Below are positions 33,835 to 46,195 of a stretch of DNA of 64,000 bases, one piece after another. Each line of letters starts with the position of its first letter. Position 1 is the first letter of the stretch. Under the pieces are notes generated by a model that saw only the letters and a program-made list of their open reading frames with translations, was not told the DNA's origin and ran no database searches. The DNA lies in NCBI RefSeq assembly GCF_031755915.1, contig NC_083384.1, forward strand, positions 7,480,501 through 7,544,500. The letters run 5' to 3'. The translations under genes were made by a program, and so were the position numbers. Source of the DNA: Ziziphus jujuba. Lineage: Eukaryota > Streptophyta > Magnoliopsida > Rosales > Rhamnaceae.

Positions 33835-34074
33835 ATGATCCGCAAGTATATCTCAGACCCATTACATGTGTTGGAGACATGGGAGATTGAATTTAGGGAT
33901 GACTTGTCTTATGAGGAGCAGCCAGTGCAGATTTTAGGAAGGGAAGAGAAAAGGCTTCGCAACAAGACTATAGCTTTGGTGAAGGTTCTTTGGAGAAACC
34001 AAATTGTTGAGGAGGCAACTTGGGAGCGAGAGGATCAAATGCGAAGTCAGTGTCCTTACCTCTTCCAAAACTAA
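33835..34074 (+). pseudogene. C-terminal chromodomain of the Tekay-type integrase
   Basis: It ends in VKVLWRNQIVEEATWEREDQ, then MRSQCPYLF, the C-terminal half of a chromovirus chromodomain. It follows the integrase remnant after a one-frame break at the DVFHIP block. Chromodomains of this type bias insertion towards marked heterochromatin; that is family knowledge. Confidence 0.75.
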
Positions 34075-34103
34075 GTTATGAATTTCGTGGATGAAATTTC
34101 TTT

Positions 34104-34116
34104 AAGGGGGGTAGGT
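34104..34116 (+). promoter_or_regulatory. Polypurine tract of the Tekay-type element
   Basis: AAGGGGGGTAGGT immediately precedes the 3' LTR. Confidence 0.8.
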
Positions 34117-34853
34117 TGTAACACCCCGTACCAAAAAAAAAAAAAATTACATGATTAAACAAGTTTGACCAAATTGACTAAGTTTGATCAAGTTTGACCA
34201 AGTGAATAATATATGGGTTCAAGTTGACCTTTTCAATAGCCAATATTTTTGTTTTGACTGAGGTACCATTTTGTAGATCTCGTCGATACGAGTTCAGAGA
34301 TTGGCGGCACGCCAAATTCTGAGTTACGGATAAAAAGTTATGGTTCTGAGAAGTTTTAAACATTAATTTTATATCAGTGTCCAAACCAGTCCCTAATTTT
34401 TGTCTGTCAATGATTTAGGCTCTATATAAGCCTCGATAAGTGTGCCAAATAGGAAGAAAAGCCCAAAAATACCCATTTCCTCTCCAAAAACCGAGAAAAA
34501 CACCCCAGACCCACGGGCCCGAACCGACCATTTTTACCTCCATTTGACCCATCTCCGATTTTAGAATGCTCTGATTTTAAATATGGAACTCTTAGAATGC
34601 TCTGATTTTAAATATGGAACTCAATAGAAACCATAGTACTCATGTGTGTAGTTATGGCCTGTAGTACAGTAGGCTGGTTGTAGATTTATTTATATATATA
34701 TATATTGAGGTATTAATGTTAATGCTGGTACTTGATTATCTACGTTTTTAAGATGAGGTTCCATTGGATATTTTCTAGGAATTGTCCAGTGGGACTTCAC
34801 TAGACAGGATCAGCCGGAAGGTTCTGGGAGGGTTTCCGGGGCGGATCCTGTCA
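34117..34853 (+). repeat. 3' LTR of the Tekay-type element, internally deleted
   Basis: 737 bp: the start equals 27541 to about 27960 and the end equals about 30117-30388. At the join (34561-34622) a 31-base segment TTAGAATGCTCTGATTTTAA... stands twice in perfect tandem, whereas the 5' LTR has it once. Confidence 0.9.
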
Positions 34854-34858
34854 TTATC

Positions 34859-36868
34859 AGCTTTGAATCACTTTAAAAAATGAATTTAAAATTTGTATTT
34901 GTACTGACAGAGATCTTGAAGTAACTCAAGGGCTCTTAACAAAGGTTTTAATATTGAAAATTCATCTTGACCTGGTGAGAGAATAAATATATATTTCTAT
35001 ATATTTATGTATATGTGTATATGATTCTAGTGCTTTGCAGGTAGCGTGCTTTATGTCATACATTCGCTCCACCACAAACTTATAAAAAAAAAATATATAT
35101 ATATATATGATGAAAAGTGTTGCCAAGATTTTCAAGTACTTTTGGTTTTATCTTTCACTATCAGTACTAGTCTAGATTGATCGACCAACGGACTCAGTGT
35201 TCTAAGCATGAGTTGGGTTCAATATAATCTTGAACTAACATTTTAGGAATCTTCAATGGTGGTCAAGTGTGTGTGAGAGAAAGAAGGTTTTGTTGATACA
35301 AATAATGCAAAAACAGAACAGAAATTAGGTTGGAAAGAGAACTTAACTGATTGTGTATGATTGGTCACGGCTTGGTTTATTACGAAATAGGCATGTGGAG
35401 TTGTGCGTAGTATTGAAGAGTACTGTAGAACCCGTGTGCAGGTTGGAGAAGTAAAATCTTGGTGGCAAAGAAAATATACCAGAGTACAGCACCATCAGAT
35501 CTGGAAGAAGAAGATGAATAAAACGGTGTCGTATTAGGAACCGCTGTTTTCGGGGAGGAGAAACCCACTGTCAGAACGTAGCTGGTTGCTCAAAAACGTT
35601 AGTTTTAGAAGAGCAAGAGCAAAATGAGGTTTATTTGGAAAGCTGCGTTAAACTTTACTCCGCTTTGAGAAATTTATTAATCTACTTTGGTTAAAATTAC
35701 AAACTACCCCCTTCAACTTTCAAGGTTGTCATTTTTTTATATGAAATTTTGTAATTTCATGTTCTCTTAAATTAAGTTAGTTGTACAAAGTTACAATAAT
35801 CCCCCCTTTTATTTGGACCTTCCGATTTTAGTTGAAAATATGAGAATTTTTTCTCTAATTATTCAAAAGCTAAAGTAACAAATTAAAGTAAAGATCACTT
35901 AAGTTCTTTCTTTTTAAGTAAAATACTCCATATGTCTACACTCCTCCACATTAAGGTTCTCAACTTGAATAATCGTAATGACTAAAAGATAAATAAGGTA
36001 AAATATCTAAAATCCTTATCTTTAGGAGAAGTTAAGATTTCAATAGTCATTTTTAAGCATCTTTAATGCTCTATGAATTGTTAAATTTTATTTGCTACAC
36101 AAGAAATACAAACATTCATTCAAAAAACATCTCTCCAATGGTTCTCTTTAAATATCTTGCGCAAAGAAATTGTATATTTTAGAAGGTCAAAACAATATTT
36201 ATCAAGAATATTATTTTTTTGGAAAGGAAAAAATTAATAGAGAGATATTATTAACTATTATTATTTTATTTAAGGAAAAAAATAAATATACTTTTCATTA
36301 ATTAATTGGGATTTAAGTAAAATTATTGAAGATCAATTTCTAGTGAAAAGACATTCATACCACATAGATTTGAAGCTCTTTCAATCTATATATCACATAG
36401 ATTGCAATCCACATAACTATTGGAGATGTTCTCTCTCAATCCAGATTAGATCTTGACCGTGGGTTGCTTACCAATAAATAAAAAAAATAGAGTAAAACCC
36501 TTCTATAGTGCTAGGGAGGACTAGGGGTTTGCGTTTCTCTATGCCAAGATAATATAAACAAGTTAATATATAATGCATGTGCCGCCGGCCATCACTGACT
36601 GCTTCATGTGCAAAGTTTTGGCTTTCTTTCCTAAATAGAATATATTAATTAGGATGGTTCTTCTCTGTATCTAAGGTAATAGTATAACATATTATTAATA
36701 ATATATTGGTTAAGTACTCAGATATGTTAGTGGATAACAAAGACTTAATTAAGTAGCATTATTATGGGGACGCTCATGTGCTACAACCAATAATATTAAT
36801 TTCTTATGGCATTGTAAAAAGAAACCACATGCTGAGCAGCACAACATTCACCAATCTGTGTCTTTTAC
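34859..36868. other. Intergenic, AT-rich
   Basis: Two kilobases without a recognisable gene or element. It contains (TA)n near 35096-35109 and a 62-codon minus frame at 35380-35568 with no family features. It may be old upstream sequence of the locus. Confidence 0.4.
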
Positions 36869-37327
36869 TTATTTTAACAACTCGAACCCAAACTTATTGA
36901 TCTTCCAAGTGATGACATTTGCTCCCCAAATAAACACACGGAAAGAAGCCTTGGTGACATTGCTACAAAAGGAGGACCAGTTTTCCCCAAATACACGTCT
37001 CAAATCGATGGTCTGGTAACTTATGAAGACGTGATGATCATTTGGATTGGTAATTGCTAGATGCGACCAACAATCGTTGTGATTGTAAACATGCTCATTA
37101 CCGTTGATCTTGTTGGTCTTGAAATCGAACTCGAATCCGATATAAGTTAGCGGTCCAGATTTATTGAACACAAAAGCAGCGCAAAATGCGATTTTGAAAT
37201 ATGGATCACTAACATCAAACCAATTAGGAGGAAGCCGGATTTGGATTGAGTTCCCACCATCTGTTTGATAGCTGAACCACTCTGGGATTTCATCCCCTGG
37301 ATACACCGTTTTAATAAATGAAATATC
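36869..37327 (-). pseudogene. Isolated TNL C-JID/PL exon
   Basis: The frame starts after GTGGTACAG with DISFIKTVYPGDEIPEWF and is open for 152 codons to ELLK. It includes RLPPNWFDVS, FEFDFKTNKI and VITWKINKFGFELL. It is closely similar to the exons at 9512 and 62033. No LRR or NB-ARC exon is recognisable upstream, only the small exon at 37897, so the gene is a 3' remnant though this exon itself is undamaged. Confidence 0.75.
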
Positions 37328-37438
37328 CTGTACCACATGGACTACAAATTAATCTAAAAAGAACATTAGAAAAATCATCAATTTTATCTAGTCCTGAGTA
37401 ATTTATTATTGTCTCCTTTCCATATATAGTGAGGCGTA

Positions 37439-37731
37439 CACTACAAAAAATAAAAAATAAAAAAATCCATGGGACTTTTAGCCATTATAACTGTTATGGG
37501 TAAAAGCACTTTTGGCCAAAACAATACTTTTTGGTTAAAACAATTAGTTTTGGCTACAAAGATTATTGTGGTTTTAGCTACAATTAATATAGTATTGCTC
37601 AAAACTTTTAACCACAGAATTATTGACCACAACTTAATAATGGTCTTTATTATAGCTAAAAACATTTAGCCATAAAATATAAATTTTTACCCACATTTTT
37701 GTTGTGGCCAGTACTCTGTTTTACTGTAGTG
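37439..37731. mobile_element. CACTA-like non-autonomous element in a TNL intron
   Basis: It begins CACTACAAAAAATAAA and ends TTTTACTGTAGTG, giving inverted CACTACA/TGTAGTG termini over 293 bp. The flanking trinucleotides are GTA and ATA, a two-of-three match to the expected 3-bp duplication. It lies between the C-JID exon and the upstream tail exon. Its body is made of related ATTTTGGCTA/TTAGCCATAA-type motifs in both senses. Confidence 0.65.
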
Positions 37732-37896
37732 ATACCCCACCACATGTGGATATATGTGGATATATAGGGGATGGTAATAAAATTAGAATATTCTGCTGTA
37801 AAAATGTTTGTATATAAATAAATAAATAAAGAAATATATATATATATATATAACATAGGGAGAAAGAAATATATATATATATATATATATACTTAC

Positions 37897-37975
37897 ATTC
37901 ACATCCTGAGCAGCACACAAAATTTTCCGATGTGCACCATAAGCAATTAGGTTGTTGCACATCCTGACTCATTTT
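37897..37975 (-). pseudogene. Post-LRR tail exon of the TNL remnant
   Basis: The minus strand reads CNNLIAYGAHRKILCAAQDV and then an AAT|GTAAGT donor, matching the CNHEISDHSR-ILAAQD block of the TNL at 10250. The upstream border is unclear. Together with 36869 this shows a TNL 3' end once spliced as in the other copies. Confidence 0.55.
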
Positions 37976-39739
37976 AACATAAGTTTTTTTTTTATTAGAT
38001 CTTGGATAGCATAAAAGAGATTTAAAATTCAATTAATGATAAACAATATAGATTTAATAATTTAGTAAAATCTTATTTACAATAAAACAAATCCTATTTA
38101 AACTTTTTCATGTAATTCAAAAATAATAAAAGAAAAAAATACCTTCTTAATTTGAACCTTATATATATATATATATATATATGTACAGAGATAGAGAGAT
38201 GAAATTAAAGATAAGTTAAGAGACATACCAGCACATAGGAACGTCCATAAACCAGAGTACAACCTGGTTATTGCTGCAATTATGGGCACACGATCAGGAG
38301 ATACAGTTTGTTGTAGATATATAAAATGATTTTGACGTAGCGCAAATTCTTTGGATAGCCTTTAGGCCCTTTAGGTCTGTGAGATACTTACATTTTGCCA
38401 TATTATTTTGAAAAACTTATCAAATCGTCTTTGAGTGGTTTGACCATAGAAGCGTCAATTTTACCCTCAGTAAAAGTCAATTTAATATTTAAAAGACCAA
38501 AGTATCCCTTTCTTATGTGACAATACCAAAATTATAAAACATATTAAAATTAAAAAAGAAAAAAAAAACAATTTACGGAGAAATTAATAATTATTTTTAC
38601 ATGCTAACTATAATAATTTTATAGGAATTACAAACAAAAAGGGCAAATATATTTTTTAAAAAAACAAAGATTAAAATTATAATACTTTTTAATATCGAAT
38701 ATAATAATACATTTATACATACTTCTTTTAATGACGATCTAAACATGCTTTTTTTTTTTTAACGAGAAAATCTTGATATATTAAAGAAATATAAATTTAA
38801 TTATTAATATCTAAAGAAAAATATGGTCAAATTAAATGAACACGATTTTGCATCTGGCTTTCCCAGATAAGAATGTTCACTGACTGATTTGGGTGGGAAG
38901 GAGGCCAAGGGCTTTGGTAGAGAAGTCCCTTATTATGTTGAAGAAGGCATTAAGCTCAGAATGCATGCTTGAACAGATAGGAGGACCAAACTTTCGTGAA
39001 CTCCAAACTTTTTCAGCTCAAAGTACGGGGATACGAAAGATGGTGCGGATCTGATACTCCCAATCACCCCAAATATCTGATATTTTTTCTTTCTTTCTTT
39101 CTTTCTATATATATATATATATTTTTTTAATAATAACCATCTGAATTAACGGCTTGGCTAATATTTTTGATGAGTTTTCAAAATCATTGGAGCAATAAGT
39201 AAGGATACTCAAGGTTGTAACTGTAATTTCGCTTTTTGATGTATAAAAGGTACTTGTCCGAGGAAGAATGGACCAAAAAAAAAAAAAAAATGAAATAAAA
39301 ATAAAGACAAATGAAATTTGACTTTATAATTTTAATTTTGTTATTATTTCATTTACATTATTTATTTTTAAAAAATTATTATTATTTTTTTATTTTTTAT
39401 TTATAAAATTAGATCTATTGGGAGGTTTTTATTATTTTTATTAAACAAGTTAAAAATTAATATTTTTATAATTGTATAATATTGTAATAATATAATTTTA
39501 ATGTTTAATTGTTAAAATTAATTAATAAAAACAGATAAAAATCACCAAAAATAGATAGATAACAGATGAGTCTATTTTGTTAAATTTAAAAAATAAAATA
39601 GTGATGATTTTTTCAAAACTATAAAATTTAAGTGTAATAATAACAAAACTAAAAAAATGTAAATGAAAATTTTATTAAAAATAATAACTATGTGTGTGGC
39701 AATATACGTGCTTTCCATTAATTACCTCTATTGAAGCTT
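37976..39739. other. AT-rich sequence, no gene recognised
   Basis: It includes (TA)n at about 38160-38182 and a long very AT-rich part (39280-39680). The less AT-rich block at 38870-39060 has a short plus-strand open stretch (ALVEKSLIMLKKALSSECML) that I could not assign. Confidence 0.4.
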
Positions 39740-39849
39740 AAAGAGCAAGACAGATGGAGGTGATTTCTACCCCGTCCACTTTCAAATCGTTGCATTCTTT
39801 TAAATTCATTTGATTACCGTTGTCATCATCGTGCTGATTACTTGAAAGA
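39740..39849 (-). pseudogene. Possible further exon of the ankyrin gene
   Basis: After ATAACAG the frame GLSSNQHDDDNGNQMNLKEC continues to a TAA at about 39740. Position and Asp/Asn-rich content suit the linker after the ankyrin block, but the family match is weak. Confidence 0.25.
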
Positions 39850-39968
39850 CCTGTTATATATAAATATAAAAGCACGGAAAATTTTAGATTATTATTATTT
39901 TTAAGAAAAAACTCAATACGTAACTAAAATATTAAAAAAAAAAGGGGAATTATTATAAGCTTTGAACG

Positions 39969-40028
39969 TACAGAAATAGATAAATGATTCAAGTTTTCCC
40001 ATGGGGTAACCACTCTTGAAAGCCGATG
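39969..40028 (-). pseudogene. Ankyrin exon 2, left half
   Basis: Read on the minus strand from the CATCG duplication, the frame gives AFKSGYPMGKLESFIYFC. It continues exactly in phase from the right half at 49450. The motif is that of plant ACD6/ITN1-like ankyrin proteins just after the last repeat. Confidence 0.7.
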
Positions 40029-41915
40029 TGTAACACTTGGAATTTTTGTATGTTGACCGAGGTTGACCGTTGACCGTTGATCGAGAGGGTCAAAATTTGA
40101 CTTTTTGTTCTGGATGGAATTTTGCGTTGACCAAGGCATCATTTCAAAGTACGTATCGTTCCAAGTTCGTAGACTAGTAGTACGTCGAAAACGGAGCTAC
40201 GGTTTGAAAGTTATGAGCAAAACAAGTTGAGATCCAAATTGTCTAAGGGTGCCCGGTTGACTTTTTATATTTTGGGGATATGAGCTTTGACTCATATATG
40301 AATGTGAATTACTCATCGATACGAGTCTGTAGACTAGCGGTGCATCTGATTTGGATATTTTGTTGAAAAGTTATGGATCTGTAAAGTTTTTCAAATACAA
40401 TATTATTTTAATATTATTTTTAAATATGTGAACAGTATATCACGTGTGAGTTAATAAAGGGTGCCATGTGTCACAATGAGGAGATGCCACATGTCAACCA
40501 TATTAAATACTATATTATCTTAATATTATTTGTTTATTTTATTATTTTTATTTTATTATTATTATTATTATTAAAAAAAAAGAAAATTTCTTTTTTCCTC
40601 ACGTGGGGAAACACCTACGAAAATTTCTTTCTTTTTCTTTTTCTTTTCTTTTCTTCTTCTTCTTCCTTCCTCCTTCTTCCTTCCTTCTCCCTCTCGGCTT
40701 CACCCCGTTTCTCTTTTTTCCTATCATATGAAGCCACACGCACCTGATGGGGAGGAAGAGGGGGAAGATTCTGGCCAGCAGCCAGAAAATGGCGGTCAAC
40801 CGTCGCCAGATGTGGCCGGATCGGGCTTCGTTGCCGGCGACGGCAAGATTGGCTCCGTCGGCGATCCGGCCATCACCCAGCCAAATTGATACTCCTTTCT
40901 ACCTATTTTGGACCTCCAGAGCTCGATTTTGAGGTCCATTCAGCTCAATTCCTTGTCGTTTGGGAGATACGACAAGTTGAAGTTCGGTCAAAACTTCCCG
41001 TCCATTCTGCCCGTCCCTGCCGATCAAATTGAGTCCAATGGAGATCGGTAACGTATTCCTCATCCCCTTAGCTTTCCGTTAATACCTTATTTATGAATTT
41101 TGAACACCATTTGTGTTAAACCCCCCCCTGTACCAGTATTATTTATCCGAATAAAATATTAATTTATTTGATCCTGTGTAACATTGTTGTTTTAGGAGCA
41201 TGTGTGAGCTGTAGAATTGATCCTATGGAGGATCTTGGTTGGATTGTGTGCTCGAGGTGAGTGACCCACCTTCAAAATTATTTTGGGATGTTAAAATATA
41301 TATATTTTGTGTTAGTTGGTTATTTGAAGAATATGTTTTATGTGTTGAATATTTAGTAAATTTATATTTAAAATCTTGATGCCAAAATTGAATGAATTAT
41401 AATTATTTGTGCGTCAAGAAATATTTTGATTTCAAGAATTTTATGGATATGAGATTTTATTAATAATTGTTAAATTTTATTGTTGGAATATTATGTAATT
41501 AGAAAGTTTTCATGTGAATTTTAATATATGTTTAATATTTGAAGGAATTTCCATTTAAGTTTACAATGCCGATTTATAATGGTTTTAATATATGTGTTGT
41601 TGCGAAAAATATATTTGGGATTTTAAAGGAATTATGATTTAAGGTTTTTAATTAATTATTGTTGAGTTTGATGTTGATTTTATAATGCATAATAAATGCA
41701 TTTACATTATTTTAAGAATATATGAATTTCATATGATTTTAATATTATTTTTGGTATGACTTGATTTTAAAGATTTCAAGAAAAATATTGATTTAAGTTA
41801 TGGTGCTCTCAAAATATATATTTATCCACTTGAAATATTATCTAGTTGATTTTATGATATGAGAAAAATTATATATTATCGATAGATTTATGCTGGTAAT
41901 ATTAAAGAAAAATAT

Positions 41916-44291
41916 TGTAACACCCCGTCCCGAACTATGTCGGAAATTTTTGCACGTTGATCGAGGTTAATCGTTGACCGTTGACCGAAGGGGTCAAAAG
42001 TTGACTTTTTGATCCGGTTGGAATTCTAGGTTGACTGAGGTACCGTTACGAAGTACACGTTGACACGAGTTTGTAGACTAGTAGCACGTTGAAAACGGAG
42101 CTACGGTTTGAAAGTTATGAGCAAAACAAGTTGAGGTCCAAACTGTCCAAGGGGTGCTGGGGTTGACTTTTTATTCATGCAAGGTTGAGCGTTGACTCAT
42201 GCATGGTTGTGAAGTGCTCATCGATACGAGTCCATAGACTAGTGGCACGTCCGATTTGGACATGTGGTTTGAAAGTTATGGACCTGTAAAGTTTTTCAAA
42301 TACCGTATTATTTTAATATTATTTTTAAAACGCGTAACGATGTGCCACGTGTGACTTACTGAAAGTGACCATGTGTCACCATGTTGAAATGCCACATGTC
42401 AACCATGTTTAAAATCAAATTATTTTTATTATTATTTTAAATAATAATATTATTATTTAATTATTTTTATATATTTTATTTTCTTTTCTTTTCTTTTTCT
42501 TTTCTTTTTTTTTTCTTTTTCTTCTTTTCCCCACGTGGGAAAACACCTTTTCCTTTCTTTTTTTTTTCTTTTTTCTTTTCCCTTCCTTTCCTTCTTCTTC
42601 CCCGACCGAGATAAACAAAAACCAGCAGACTTCTCTCTTCTCTCTCTCCTTTGACTCTCTCCCTCTCCCTGTTTGACCGGCGTTTCGCCGGATTTCAGTC
42701 TCCGGAATGCTACACGCGCCGGCCACCGGTGTAGCCCGCCACCTCGCGACCTTGGCCACCAAATTTCCCGGCCAGCCGCCGCCGGACGCGCCCAGATCGG
42801 GCCGGCGAAGTCACGGCGGCGAGGTGAAATATTTCCGGCGATTCTCGCCGTTTCCGACCAACCCAGCCCGTCCCATACCTTTATCCCACCATTTTTGACC
42901 CCTCTGAGTCCATTTCCGGGGTTAGATTGCCCAAAATCCCCACCGTTTGAAAGATCCCTCAAGATCAAAATCGGCCGAAGCTTCCCGACCAAATTCCGGC
43001 CACCTCCGACGGAATTGGGGTCGATGGAGACCGGATTTGTGATCCTCGTCCCACGAGCTTCGATTCAGTATATTATTCGACCATTTTGGTTAACGTTTGT
43101 GTTTGACCCCCCGGGTACCGGGTATTATTTACCCGAATAAAATATTAATTTATTTAACTGTCTGTGAATTTTGTTCTAGGAGCACCGGTGAGTCGTAGAA
43201 TTGATCCCGTGGTGAATCATGGGTTAATTGCGTGCTCCAGGTGAGTGACCCACCTTTAAAAATATTTTTGGGGTAATTAATTGTATTGATGTGGTATTAA
43301 TTTGATATCTGTAATTTGTGCTCATGTGGTGTATTTTAAATACAATCGGAAAAAATATTATTTTATATATATTTACCCATTGGTAACAAATGGAAATTTT
43401 GGGGTCATTAGAAATTCCCGATTATTATTTTATTGTGGTTTAATTTATTATGCATGAGCAAGGTGTATTTCGGTAGTATTTGTACGTGGTTTTTAGTATT
43501 AATTTTTCGGGCATAATTGGGTTAAATATTTTACAAAAATATTTGGTTAAATTTTATAAATTATGCCCGCGGTATTTTTATGGTTGCATCTCATATTTCG
43601 AGAAAATTGTGGTTTGTTATTATCGCTGTTTCGTACCGGGTTATTAAATAAAAATATGTGGGATGGTGTTTTGTGAAAATTTGGTATATTTCCCACGGTA
43701 ATTTTGGAAAACGGTACGGTTGGTTATTAATGTTTATTTTTAGACGCACTCATACAGTATTGGTGTTCTGGTGTATAGTGTATGGACACGTGGTAGCACG
43801 CGGTTATTATGTGGTTTAGCGTGCGGTTATTACTTCACCCGTGAGTTGCCATTGGACTGTGGGCAGGCAAGGTTATTGTTGTGCACAGCCGCCCCCCCTC
43901 CTTGGCCGGGTTGATGGTTTTAGCAGCGGTACTGTCGGGACGCCGAAGTGACCATTGCAGGTTTCTCTCTTTAACCCCCCCCCCTCCCCCCCGCCAGTCG
44001 GTGCTCGGGACGCTGGGTATCGGAGGGCATCACCGGTATATGGTGTGGTGCGTCGGTGTAAATTGCAAAAAATGTTTTAAACCCCAAAGGTGTTCAAAGT
44101 TATTTATTATAATTTATTGCAGTTTATTTATATTTTGGGTATTTATTTATTTAATTGTTGTTTATTAAATTATTTGGTCCGTTGGTTTCGGGAAGTACGA
44201 ATATCGGATTTTGTGAAAATGTTTTAAAAAGGGGAACATTTCAAACGGAGTGAATAGTGAGGGTTTTGAGAGAAATTATTACTTCAAATAT

Positions 44292-44322
<31 letters not shown>

Positions 44323-44871
44323 TTTGTTCGGTATTGCTTAATTAAATTCCTTTATTTATATATTATTATTATTAAAGGTGTTCAGTAGTTAGGGTCACTC
44401 ACTGAGATGATTAGCATCTCACACTCTTAAATTCCGTTCCCCTAGGTCCAGGTTGGAGACGTTGATTGTCCGGGGCGAGCCCAACGTCTCAGTTCGTTGC
44501 CGAAGGTTCAAGAAGTTTTTCTTCCCTTTTTCCTCTCTGCCTTGTATTGCTTCTTTATCTGTTATTTTATAAATTCCACAGTTAATTGTATAATGCTCTG
44601 TATACTGTATTGGACGTGTGGTTGTTATTTATGCACTGGGTTGCTGCTGTTGTTTTCTTTTGAAGTGCTTAAATTTGTGGAACCATTTGTAGTTTGCGGG
44701 AGGAATAAGGGGATGAGTATAGAAGTGTGTTTTCAGTGCAGGTAAATTTGTGGTAAGTAAATCCCTTAGGGGAGGTGCTGCCGGATTTTCCGTTGGAAGG
44801 TTCGGTGGTATTTCCCTGGGATCAGGGCTTGTCTAGGGTTCCGGAGGAGGAATTCTGGATGGGTCCTGACA
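41916..44871 (+). mobile_element. Nested solo LTR 1
   Basis: TGTAACACCCCGTCCCGAAC to GGGTCCTGACA, 2956 bp, flanked by AATAT (41911-41915 and 44872-44876). Same orientation as the outer LTR. Island at about 43830-44050. Open frames at 42673 and 42453 are shadows on GC-rich LTR sequence. Confidence 0.9.
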
Positions 44872-46195
44872 AATATGGGATGGTGAATTTGAAAAATGGT
44901 ATGATTCCCATGGTAAGTTTTGGAAAAGTTATTATTTTTTAAAATAATATGGTTATTTGTTTTAGACGCACTCATATAGTACTGGTGTTCTGTACTGTGT
45001 ATGTGGATGAGCGCACAAGTTATAATGTTTTCCGTGAGTTGCCATCGGACCGAGGGCAGACAAGTTTGATATTGGCCATAAACCGCCCCCCTCTATGGTC
45101 AGGTTGATGGTTTAAGCATTGGCGCTGTCGGGACGCCGAAGCAACCGTATGCAAGTTTCTCTCTTTAACCTCCCACCAGATGGTGCTCGGGACGCTGGGT
45201 ATCATAGAACATCACTGGTATATAGTGTGGTGCGTCAAGTATTATTTCTCAGATATAAATTTCAAATCCTAAAGTTTTAAAGTCGTATTTGAATTAAATT
45301 TATTTAACTTGTTTTATTACCTATTTACAATTAGTATTTTCTAAAATGTATTTATTCATGTTTTTATCAATTATTTTAAATTGGTGTTTTAGAATTTTAT
45401 TTTACGATGTTGATATTATTTATTTAAATTTTGAGATTTTAACATGAATTTTATTGTATTCTTTTATCTATTTTAAAATGAGGTTTAAAATCTATTAAAA
45501 TGTTTCCTTGATTATTTCATTGATTTAAACAATAAATTTTATAATTTATATACTGAGTTTATTTTTGTTTTATGCCAAATTCTTTAATACAAGTTTATTT
45601 ACGATTTTATTTATTTTATCTAGTGATGTTTATTCTAAATTTAATTATTGGATTTTTAAAATGTTTTCAATGTATATATTGAGTTCTAAATTAATATTTG
45701 TATTTATGTGCATTCTAAATTATTGCATTCCGTTTAATATGATATTTCCTTGATTATTTTTTTTATGTAGATTTTATTGTGAATTTGTATATTTTATTTA
45801 TGACATTTTATGTACAATTTAATAATTGTTATTAAAATTATTCTTGTTTCTTATTATACATTCTAGATCTTTAATTTAGTGTATTTTATTTATAATTTAT
45901 TTAATTAATTATTCCTTGATTTTTGGAGTACAATTATTGGGTTTTATAAAACGTTTTAAAAAGGAAAACATTTCTAACAGAGTGAATTGTGAGAGTTCTG
46001 AGAGAAAATACTATTTCAAATATTTATTATAATTATTTATTTAATTGCTTGGTATTGATTAATTAAGTTTATTTTATTGTTATATTATTAATATTATAAT
46101 TGTGTAATAGATTGGGTCACTCACTGAGATGATTAGCATCTCATGTTTTTAAATTCCATTCCCCTAGGCCCAGGTTGGGAGACGTTGATTGTTCG

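Larger units (their letters stand above)
27541..34853 (+). mobile_element. Ty3/gypsy element, probable Tekay/Del chromovirus, degraded
   Basis: It is flanked by TTATC (27536-27540 and 34854-34858). 5' LTR 27541-30388 and 3' LTR 34117-34853 both start TGTAACACCCCGTACCAAAA and end TCCTGTCA. It has an iMet PBS at 30391 and a purine tract at 34104. Interior of 3.7 kb in the order gag, protease trace, RNase H, integrase, chromodomain, all with stops. The RT core is essentially unreadable. Large LTRs, TGTAACACCC termini and a C-terminal chromodomain fit the Tekay/Del lineage, but that is inference. The 3' LTR lost about 2.1 kb. Confidence 0.85.

Noticed and set aside
42453..43140. Frames of 155 and 179 codons on opposite strands
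   Set aside because: They lie within the nested LTR at 41916-44871, have low-complexity Lys/Arg/Glu-rich ends from CT runs, and no homologue is recognised.
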